From contig NZ_BONX01000026.1 of the NCBI RefSeq assembly GCF_016862935.1, forward strand, positions 124,001 through 188,000: a DNA stretch of 64,000 nucleotides. Reading direction: 5' to 3'. Below, piece after piece: positions 58,301-64,000 of the stretch (position 1 is its first letter; every line of letters starts with the position of its first letter). The notes under the pieces are model-generated. The model did no database searches. It saw only the letters and a list, made by a program, of their open reading frames with translations, and had not been told where the DNA came from. The translations under genes and the position numbers were made by a program. Source of the stretch: Plantactinospora mayteni (GTDB lineage Bacteria > Actinomycetota > Actinomycetes > Mycobacteriales > Micromonosporaceae).

Positions 58301-60019
58301 ATGGATCTCGAAAGCCTGCTCACCGACCGGCTGGCGCGGTCGTTCGCGGCCGTGGCCGGCGGTCCGGTCGACCCGGTGGTCCGGCGCTCCCGGCACGCCG
58401 ACTTCCAGGCGGAGGCGGCGCTGTCGCTGGCCCGCCGGCTCGGCCGGCCGCCCCGGGAGATCGCCGCCGAGGTGGTCGAGCGGGCCGCGCTGGCCGACCT
58501 GTGCTCGTCGGTGACGGTCTCCGGCCCCGGGTTCGTCAACCTCACGGTGGCGGACGACCTGCTCGGCACGCTGGTGTCGAGGATGGCCGCCGATCCCCGA
58601 CTCGGTGTGCCGACCGTGACCGCCCCGGAGACGGTGGTGGTGGACTACTCGGCACCGAACGTGGCCAAGGAGATGCACGTCGGCCACCTCCGGTCGACCA
58701 TCATCGGGGACGCCACCGCCCGGCTGCTGGAGTGGCTCGGGCACCGGGTCGTCCGGGCCAACCACCTGGGCGACTGGGGTACCCCGTTCGGGATGCTGAT
58801 CGCGCACCTGGCCGACCTCGGCGAGTCCACGGCCGCGTCCAAGTTGTCGATCGGCGACCTGGACTCGTTCTACAAGGGTGCCCGGGCCAAGTTCGACGCC
58901 GACGAGGCGTTCCGGCGGCGGGCCCGGGAGCGGGTGGTCGCGCTCCAGGGCGGGGACGAGCCGACGCTGCGGCTGTGGCGGCTGCTGGTCGCCGAGTCCG
59001 AGTCGTATTTCCTGGCCGTCTACGACCGGCTCGACGTGCTGCTGACCCGGGCGGACTTCGTCGGTGAGAGCCACTACAACGACATGCTCGGCCCGGTCAC
59101 CGACGAACTGGACCGGCTCGGCCTGCTCGTCGAAAGCGGCGACGCGGCCTGCGCCTTCCCGGCCGGCTTTCCCGGCCGGGACGGCGAGCCGGTACCGCTG
59201 ATCGTGCGGAAGCGGGACGGCGGGTACGGCTACGCCGCCACCGACCTCGCCGCGCTCCGGTACCGGACCGGGGAACTCGGCGCCACCCGGCTGCTCTACG
59301 TCGTCGGCCTGCCGCAGCGGCAGCACTTCGAGATGGTGTACGCGGTCGCCCGGCAGGCGGGCTGGCTGCGGCCACCGGCCCGGGCCGAACACGTCGGCTT
59401 CGGGCTCGTCCTCGGGCCAGACGGCCGGAAGCTGGCCAGCCGGGCCGGCGACTCGGTGAAACTGGTCGAGCTGCTCGACGAGGCGGTGGCCCGGGCGACG
59501 GCGCTGGCCCGGCAGAAGAACCCGGGCCTCGGTCCGGCCGCGGTGGCCGAGGTGGGCCGGGCGATCGGGATCGGCGCGGTCAAGTACGCCGACCTCTCCG
59601 TCGACCGGAGCCGGGACTACGTCTTCGACTGGGACCGGATGCTCGCGCTCTCCGGCAACACCGCCCCCTACCTCCAGTACGCGCACGCCCGGATCCGGTC
59701 CATCTTCCGGCGGGCGGGCCGGGCGGCACCGGAGGGCGTACCGGTCCTGGTCGGCGAGCCGGCCGAGCGGGCGCTCGCGCGCGAACTGCTCGACTTCGGT
59801 GCGGTCGTCGGCGCCGTCGACCGGACCCTGGAATTCCACCGCCTCGCCGGTCACCTCTACGCGGTCGCGGTCGCCTTCAGCGGCTTCTTCGAGCACTGTC
59901 CGGTGCTCCGGGCCGAGCCGACCGTCCGGGAGAGTCGACTCGTCCTCTGCGACCTCACCGCCCGGGTACTCCGGCAGGGCCTGCACCTGCTCGGCATCGC
60001 CGCCCCGGACCGGATGTGA
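58301..60019 (+). CDS. argS: Arginyl-tRNA synthetase
   Basis: A 572-residue class I arginyl-tRNA synthetase that joins arginine to tRNA-Arg. The N-terminal Add1 domain runs to about residue 110, with RHADFQAEAALSLARRL. The HIGH motif is in VDYSAPNVAKEMHVGHLRST (about 127-130). The catalytic core has HLGDWGTPFGMLIAHL and YVVGLPQRQHFEMVYAVAR. The KMSKS position reads GRKLASRAGDSVKLVELLDE (about 376), a degenerate form common in this enzyme. The C-terminal anticodon-binding DALR domain has LQYAHARIRSIFRRAG. Whether it is the only argS in the genome cannot be seen. Confidence 0.95.
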   Translation: MDLESLLTDRLARSFAAVAGGPVDPVVRRSRHADFQAEAALSLARRLGRPPREIAAEVVERAALADLCSSVTVSGPGFVNLTVADDLLGTLVSRMAADPRLGVPTVTAPETVVVDYSAPNVAKEMHVGHLRSTIIGDATARLLEWLGHRVVRANHLGDWGTPFGMLIAHLADLGESTAASKLSIGDLDSFYKGARAKFDADEAFRRRARERVVALQGGDEPTLRLWRLLVAESESYFLAVYDRLDVLLTRADFVGESHYNDMLGPVTDELDRLGLLVESGDAACAFPAGFPGRDGEPVPLIVRKRDGGYGYAATDLAALRYRTGELGATRLLYVVGLPQRQHFEMVYAVARQAGWLRPPARAEHVGFGLVLGPDGRKLASRAGDSVKLVELLDEAVARATALARQKNPGLGPAAVAEVGRAIGIGAVKYADLSVDRSRDYVFDWDRMLALSGNTAPYLQYAHARIRSIFRRAGRAAPEGVPVLVGEPAERALARELLDFGAVVGAVDRTLEFHRLAGHLYAVAVAFSGFFEHCPVLRAEPTVRESRLVLCDLTARVLRQGLHLLGIAAPDRM

Positions 60020-60065
60020 GAGTAGTGGTGTAGCCGAACGCCTGCCGGTGCCGCGACAACAAGGG

Positions 60066-60113
60066 GGCCCGCCCCGGTTCGCCGAAGGGGAAGGCGGCGA
60101 ACCGGGGCGGGCC
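60066..60113. terminator. Perfect 18-bp hairpin, bidirectional terminator after argS
   Basis: Arms 60066-60083 and 60096-60113 (GGCCCGCCCCGGTTCGCC and complement) are perfect, with a 12-base loop. It lies between argS and the convergent small genes. Confidence 0.75.
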
Positions 60114-60131
60114 GGTCGGGTGACGAGGCGG

Positions 60132-60416
60132 TCAGCGGCGCCGGGGAACCCAGTAGAGAATCTGGCCGGTGACCAGCGCCGGATGCGTGTCGGGCAGCGC
60201 TTCCAGGGCGCGGGCGAGGTGTGCGGCCAGATACATCATCAGCCCGACGCGGTCACCCTGAAAACCGATCAGCAGGGCCAGCCGCGCCGGCGCACATGGC
60301 CACGGGTCGGAGCAGGTCTGACAGCGGTACGCCTGCGCCGGGAGGTGCCGGCCGGGCGGGTACTGGCGCTGCCTGCGCCGCATGGCGCGGTACCAACGCT
60401 CCTGCGGCCCGATCAC
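60132..60416 (-). CDS. Small Cys-containing protein of the DUF397/WhiJ-like locus
   Basis: A 94-residue protein with (GTG) start and stretch YRCQTCSDPWPCAPARLALL, then LMMYLAAHLARALEALPD and the end ILYWVPRRR. The CxxC...C spacing could bind a metal. Similar small proteins occur next to XRE-DUF5753/DUF397 genes in Micromonosporaceae; the function is unknown. The start is three bases after the stop of the gene upstream (60420-60767), so they form one transcript. Confidence 0.55.
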   Translation of the reverse strand: MIGPQERWYRAMRRRQRQYPPGRHLPAQAYRCQTCSDPWPCAPARLALLIGFQGDRVGLMMYLAAHLARALEALPDTHPALVTGQILYWVPRRR

Positions 60417-60419
60417 CGG

Positions 60420-60767
60420 TCACACCCGCTCCCCGTGCCGGGCACGCGCGGCCTGTCCCGGAGTCAGCGCGCCCGCCCGGCCGTTGCCCAGATGCGAGCG
60501 GGTCGGCGCGTCCCAGGCGGGACGGCGATTGTTCGCCCGGAACCGGGCCGGTGACGGCAGCGCGTCCGGACCCGACCGCACCGGAGCTTCGGTGCGGAGA
60601 GCCGCCCGGTACGCCGCCCCGGTCAACGGCGGCACCGTCGGCGCGTACGGCATCGGTACCAGGTCAACGGAGTCCGGGCACCGCCAGCGGAGGCCGCACC
60701 GGCAATAGCGCCAGAGCCGGCGCCAGTTCCGGCGATGATATGGCTTCGTCCCGCGACCGAACCTCAT
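60420..60767 (-). CDS. Small basic protein of the DUF397/WhiJ-like locus
   Basis: A 115-residue basic protein from the ATG at 60767, preceded by GGGAGG. It begins MRFGRGTKPYHRRNWRRLW and continues RYCRCGLRWRCPDS, with three Cys that could form a small metal site; the rest is Pro/Arg-rich and probably disordered. It is divergent from the XRE-DUF5753 regulator at 61017, with 249 bases between them. The family is not recognised beyond its frequent co-occurrence with this locus type. Confidence 0.5.
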   Translation of the reverse strand: MRFGRGTKPYHRRNWRRLWRYCRCGLRWRCPDSVDLVPMPYAPTVPPLTGAAYRAALRTEAPVRSGPDALPSPARFRANNRRPAWDAPTRSHLGNGRAGALTPGQAARARHGERV

Positions 60768-60836
60768 GCTGCCTCCCGTCGGTGGAATTGGCCGAGGCGG
60801 CGTCCTGGTTGCCCGTCCCGCCGCCACATCCGTCGA

Positions 60837-60880
60837 CATTTCCGAGCACCCGGTGAAAGTGCGGGAACCGAGCGGAAATG
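60837..60880. promoter_or_regulatory. Inverted repeat, possible operator of the XRE regulator
   Basis: CATTTCCG (60837-60844) and its complement CGGAAATG (60873-60880) flank 28 bases in the divergent promoter region, just upstream of a promoter-like pair at 60886-60914. It could be the binding site of the XRE protein encoded next. This is inference from position and symmetry. Confidence 0.3.
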
Positions 60881-60885
60881 CCTGG

Positions 60886-60914
60886 TTCCACCTTGGACGC
60901 ATAGGCCCTAGGCT
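60886..60914 (+). promoter_or_regulatory. Candidate promoter of the XRE-DUF5753 gene
   Basis: TTCCAC (60886-60891), a 17-base spacer and TAGGCT (60909-60914) resemble an actinobacterial vegetative promoter. It would leave a leader of roughly 95 bases before the ATG at 61017. Confidence 0.3.
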
Positions 60915-61016
60915 GGGAACACCTCGCGCCCCAATGGATAGCGCTGGCCAATCCACGGTGCGCGTGAATGCCGCTGAAGAGCCGTGAATAATTGATCTAT
61001 CTCCTGGGGAATCCTG

Positions 61017-61808
61017 ATGATCGAAGTACCGGAACCACTGGCCGCTTTCATCGTTGCCGAGATCCGCGAGGGCAGGAAGACGGCCGGAATGACGCAGGAG
61101 GCGTTCGGGCGGTTGGCGAACTTCTCCGCGTCCCACGTGAGTGCCGTCGAGAAGCGGACCCGTGCCCTGACGATGGACTTCATCGCCGGAGCCGACCGCG
61201 CCCTGAAGACGGGCGGGGTATACCAACGCCTCGTGATCACCCTCGGCGCTCCGGCCTGGCTACGCGAGTGGATCGACCACGAGCGCGAGGCCGTCGCCCT
61301 GCGGTCGTTCCAGAACGCCGTCCTGCCGGGCCTGCTCCAGACCGAGGCGTACGCGCGTGCGCTGCTCAGCGGTGCGCTGCTCACCGGCGAGCAGGTGCAG
61401 CAGAAGGTGACGGAGCGGCTGGACCGGCAGTCCATCCTCACCCGTGACGATCCACCCCAGGTCATCGCGGTTGTTGACGAGTGCGTGATCCGCCGGGTCA
61501 TCGGGGGGCGCGAGGTGATGCGCGAACAGTTGGCGCACCTGCTCAAGCTAAGCGCCACTCCCCTGGTGCAGATCCAGGTAGTACCCGACAGCATCGGGTC
61601 GTACCCTGGACTCGGCGGGCCGTTCGTGTTGGCGACCCTGCCGACCAACGCGGACGTGGGCTACATAGACAGCCAGTTGCAGGGAAAGGTGGTCGAGCAA
61701 CCCGCCGACGTGTTGCAGTTGCGTCGAGCGTGGGACGCCATTCGGGGCAGCGCGCTGGCAGTCCCGCAGTCGATCGAATTGATCACGGAAGTAATGGAGC
61801 AGCTATGA
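61017..61808 (+). CDS. XRE-family regulator with DUF5753 domain (WhiJ-like)
   Basis: A 263-residue protein. The N-terminal XRE HTH (about residues 10-65) reads IREGRKTAGMTQEAFGRLAN and FSASHVSAVEKRTRALTMDF. The C-terminal DUF5753 domain has LREWIDHEREAVALRSFQNA, VLPGLLQTEAYARALLSG and ECVIRRVIGGREVMREQLAH. Proteins of this type (WhiJ/AbaA-like) are paired with small DUF397 proteins and modulate development and antibiotic production in streptomycetes. The ATG follows GGGGA. Its stop overlaps the first DUF397 start (ATGA). Confidence 0.93.
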   Translation: MIEVPEPLAAFIVAEIREGRKTAGMTQEAFGRLANFSASHVSAVEKRTRALTMDFIAGADRALKTGGVYQRLVITLGAPAWLREWIDHEREAVALRSFQNAVLPGLLQTEAYARALLSGALLTGEQVQQKVTERLDRQSILTRDDPPQVIAVVDECVIRRVIGGREVMREQLAHLLKLSATPLVQIQVVPDSIGSYPGLGGPFVLATLPTNADVGYIDSQLQGKVVEQPADVLQLRRAWDAIRGSALAVPQSIELITEVMEQL

Positions 61809-61996
61809 ACCTGACCGGCGCCGAGTGGCGCAAGAGCACGCGCAGCAGCACGAACGGTGGGGACTGCGTCGAGGTCGCGCGCAACCTCCCCGGCATCGTG
61901 GCCGTACGAGACAGCAAGAACGTGACCGGCCCGGCGCTCGCCTTCGAGCCAGCCGCCTGGCGGGCCTTCGTCGGCGAGGTCACCCGACGTTCGTAG
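61805..61996 (+). CDS. DUF397 protein, first copy
   Basis: A 63-residue DUF397 protein: MNLTGAEWRKSTRSSTNGGD, CVEVARNLPGIVAVRDSKN and AFEPAAWRAFVGEV. These small proteins pair with XRE-DUF5753 regulators and may act as antidotes or modulators. The ATG overlaps the regulator stop, so it is translationally coupled. It lies 19 bases before a second, closely similar copy. Confidence 0.92.
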   Translation: MNLTGAEWRKSTRSSTNGGDCVEVARNLPGIVAVRDSKNVTGPALAFEPAAWRAFVGEVTRRS

Positions 61997-62015
61997 CGCC
62001 AAGAATGGAGCGGCT

Positions 62016-62207
62016 ATGAACCTGACCGGCGCCGAGTGGCGCAAGAGCACGCGCAGCAGCACGAACGGCGGGAACTGCGTCGAGGTAGCCCGCAACCTTC
62101 CCGACGTCGTGGCCGTGCGAGACAGCAAGGACGCGACCGGCCCCGTGCTCGCCTTCGAGCCGACCGCCTGGCACGCATTCGTCGGCGAGGTCAGCCGGCG
62201 TTCGTAG
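62016..62207 (+). CDS. DUF397 protein, second (tandem) copy
   Basis: A 63-residue paralogue of the gene just upstream. It shares MNLTGAEWRKSTRSSTNGG exactly and then diverges, with NCVEVARNLPDVVAVRDSKD and AFEPTAWHAFVGEVSRRS. The upstream 15 bases (ATGGAGC-GCT) were copied as well, so the ribosome site is duplicated. The first 50 or so bases of the two genes are identical, which suggests recent duplication or gene conversion. Confidence 0.92.
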   Translation: MNLTGAEWRKSTRSSTNGGNCVEVARNLPDVVAVRDSKDATGPVLAFEPTAWHAFVGEVSRRS

Positions 62208-62307
62208 CACTGCTGGTAAGGACACGACGAGCGCCCTGCCCCCGGACCAACCCGGGCGGCGGGGCGTCGCCGTGTGCACGTCCAGATGAGACGGTTCGCG
62301 TACCGGA

Positions 62308-63867
62308 TCAGGAGAGTTCGGCGAGGATTCCCTCGCAGCTTCGTACCACGATGCGGGCGGCGCGGCGCTGGTCGACGCCGCGTAGCGGGTCCTCGGCCAG
62401 GTCCTGCCAGCGGCGTACCGCCGCCGAGCCGCGCGCCCACAGTTCGTCAGCGGTGGCGTCGTGCTCCACGCCGAGTCGGGCCGCCAGGCTCGCCCCGTCT
62501 CCGCCGATCAGGCGGTTGGCCTCGGCCGACACCTCCGGGTCGAACCGGAGCTGACCGCCGAGCAGCGCGGCCGAGAGCCGTAGCTCGCGGAACTCGTGCG
62601 CGCCGGCCAGCACCTGCTCCAGCCGGGCGAGCAGCTCCGTGGCGCCGGGTCGGGGCTCGGCCCGGAGCAGCGACTCCAGCGCCATCAGCACCGCCCGGGA
62701 CTTGAGTACCGGGGCGCGGTCCACGAAGTATCGGGTCATCGACTCGCGCAGCTCGGTCAGGCCACTGCGCCGGACCAGCTCGGCGGCGAGCTTGGCCCGG
62801 CTGTCGGAACCGGTCCGGACCAGGGTGGTCGACAGGCGTACCCCGAAGATGCCGAGCCGGTCGAGCAGCCGGCGCCGGGTCTGTGCGTCGAGCGGGATCG
62901 GGAAGTCGGTGGCGAGGAACCGGTCGGTGGAGAGCAGCAGCCGGTCGGTCTCGGCCCGGGGCAGCCCGGCCAGCGCGGCCAGCGCGGCGTACTCCGACTC
63001 GCTCAGCATCCGGCCGGCGAGCGCGACGAGCCCGCCGAGCGCGACCACGCTCAGGCAGTGCGCGCTGACCCGCGGGTCGCGGCGGTGCCGGCGGGCGAGC
63101 TGCCGGGCGGTAAGCAGCGCGTCGACCCGGCCGCCGGCAAGTTCGTCCACCCTGGACAACACCAGGAGTACGTTCACCGGTGCGGCCCGGGCCACCGAGC
63201 CCGGCTGCGCCGCCTGGAACGGCCGCAGGTCGTCCCCGCTCCCGTCCCGGCTCAGATAGAGCACGGCATCCGCCTCGCGGACGATCCGCTGCACCGTCGT
63301 CGCGCCGCCACCGGCACCGGCGAGGAGTTCGGCGTCCCCACCGGCGGTCGGCCCCGCTCCGAGCGCCAACCGCCCGTTGCCGGCCCGGTCCTCCTCACCG
63401 GCCGTCCGGGTCTCGTCGGCCCGGTGGCTGACCGCCGGAGTGTCGATCAGTACGGCGTGCCGCAGTGCCCGGGTCGGCCACTGCACCACGATGTCGTCGG
63501 CCTGGTCCCACCGCCCACCGCCGAGGTCCACCCGCATCCCACTGGCCGTACGGGTCACCGCCAGCTCCCGGGGCGCACCCCCGGTCGGGTACGCGGTGAC
63601 CCGGGGTTCCGGCCCGTCCTCGTACCAGGTGAAGACCTGGCGGCCGTCGGCCACCTCGACCGGGGCGACCGCCTCGCCCATCACGGCGTTGACCAGGGTC
63701 GACTTGCCGGACCGCCACGGGCCGGCGACGGCGATCCGCAGCGGCTCCTCGAACCGGGCGAACTGCCGGTGCAACTGCTCCACCGCCCGGGGATCGTTGC
63801 CGTAGACCTCCAGCGCCTCGTGCACCAGCCCCCAGGCCGCCTCGTCCAGCCGACCGACCCGGCTCAC
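62308..63867 (-). CDS. Dynamin-like GTPase (IniA/IniC-like)
   Basis: A 519-residue dynamin-family GTPase. G1 is AVAGPWRSGKSTLVNAVMGE (about residues 46-65), the G2 Thr is within VEVADGRQVFTWYED, G3 HAVLIDTPAVSH and G4 probably LVLSRVDELAGG. A helical stalk follows. In M. tuberculosis IniA and IniC are isoniazid-induced dynamin-like proteins that remodel membranes, and such genes come in pairs. The GTG at 63867 overlaps the stop of the upstream gene (GTGA), so a coupled pair is likely. Confidence 0.85.
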   Translation of the reverse strand: MSRVGRLDEAAWGLVHEALEVYGNDPRAVEQLHRQFARFEEPLRIAVAGPWRSGKSTLVNAVMGEAVAPVEVADGRQVFTWYEDGPEPRVTAYPTGGAPRELAVTRTASGMRVDLGGGRWDQADDIVVQWPTRALRHAVLIDTPAVSHRADETRTAGEEDRAGNGRLALGAGPTAGGDAELLAGAGGGATTVQRIVREADAVLYLSRDGSGDDLRPFQAAQPGSVARAAPVNVLLVLSRVDELAGGRVDALLTARQLARRHRRDPRVSAHCLSVVALGGLVALAGRMLSESEYAALAALAGLPRAETDRLLLSTDRFLATDFPIPLDAQTRRRLLDRLGIFGVRLSTTLVRTGSDSRAKLAAELVRRSGLTELRESMTRYFVDRAPVLKSRAVLMALESLLRAEPRPGATELLARLEQVLAGAHEFRELRLSAALLGGQLRFDPEVSAEANRLIGGDGASLAARLGVEHDATADELWARGSAAVRRWQDLAEDPLRGVDQRRAARIVVRSCEGILAELS

Positions 63868-64000
63868 GGCTCCAACCCGGTGCTGCGGCCGGTGCCGAGC
63901 GGGCGTGCGCCGGCCAGTGCCTGGGCCTTCTCGTAGAGGTCGGCCAGCCGCTTCATCTCCAGCGCGAGCCGGCGCTGTCGCTGGTCGCGTTCGGCTGCGT
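63864..64000 (-). CDS. C-terminal end of an upstream gene (partial; likely the partner GTPase)
   Basis: Only the last 45 codons lie in the window: RDQRQRRLALEMKRLADLYE, then KAQALAGARPLGTGRSTGLE and P before the stop. It is a charged helix, as at the end of a coiled-coil stalk. The stop overlaps the GTPase start. The 5' part lies beyond the window edge. A second dynamin-like protein would fit the known pairing, but the visible part does not prove it. Confidence 0.6.
   Translation of the reverse strand, partial: AAERDQRQRRLALEMKRLADLYEKAQALAGARPLGTGRSTGLEP

Overview
The window is high-GC DNA from an actinobacterium, most likely a member of the Micromonosporaceae. This rests on gene content: the mtrA-mtrB-lpqB order, SecA with an Rv3235-family neighbour, ssrA-smpB-ftsX-ftsE-prfB, XRE/DUF5753 plus DUF397 genes, DinB/DUF664 and TioE-like regulators, and many GTG and TTG starts. 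Genus and species cannot be told by eye. Two blocks keep the gene order known from Mycobacterium tuberculosis: smpB-ftsX-ftsE-prfB, and Rv3235-family, secA1, HPF, ComF, lpqB, mtrB, mtrA ... ahcY ... manA, SIS protein, manB.

Layout. 0-4.4 kb: an FtsX-type ABC permease, a MarR-like regulator with a possible leader peptide, a YbaB-like protein and a small membrane protein. 4.36-8.6 kb: an accessory island full of damaged genes, lying on the 3' side of a tRNA-Ala gene (8653-8725). It holds a headless DprA fragment, a frameshifted zinc-ribbon/phosphoribosyltransferase-like partner, an apparently intact DUF4241-SUKH immunity-like gene of lower GC, two frameshifted unknown genes and a TnsA-like endonuclease fragment cut just before its PD motif. 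8.8-16 kb: core genes (YqgE, a purine/MTA phosphorylase, tmRNA, SmpB, FtsX, FtsE, RF2, a PadR regulator). 16.5-18.5 kb: a kinase-like remnant and pruA. 18.9-23.3 kb: a membrane protein, a 32-bp tandem repeat, a DUF6912-like protein, rhodanese, Lrp, an excisionase-like HTH protein and the Rv3235-family protein.

23.5-34.3 kb: secA, a double GNAT acetyltransferase, hpf, comF, lpqB, mtrB, mtrA. 34.5-42.1 kb: a tightly coupled envelope block (membrane protein, DUF4129, DUF4350, MoxR ATPase, DUF58, then RDD plus a 47-residue membrane protein, with a SpoIIM-like protein opposite). 42.2-49.1 kb: ahcY, manA, a cation efflux protein, a sugar-phosphate isomerase-like SIS protein, a Trm112-like protein and phosphomannomutase, which together feed methyl recycling and GDP-mannose supply. 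49.3-64 kb: a secreted/membrane protein with a repeat-rich tail, endonuclease V, an aldehyde dehydrogenase, a TioE-like regulator, DinB, an alpha/beta hydrolase, a beta-propeller/TPR protein, argS, a WhiJ-like XRE-DUF5753/DUF397 locus with two DUF397 copies, and a dynamin-like GTPase operon running off the window.

The least ordinary parts are the decayed island at the tRNA, the orphan immunity-like gene inside it, the repeat-bearing MtrB tail, the propeller/TPR protein and several small duplications that touch start or stop codons. All calls come from reading sequence; no database search was run.
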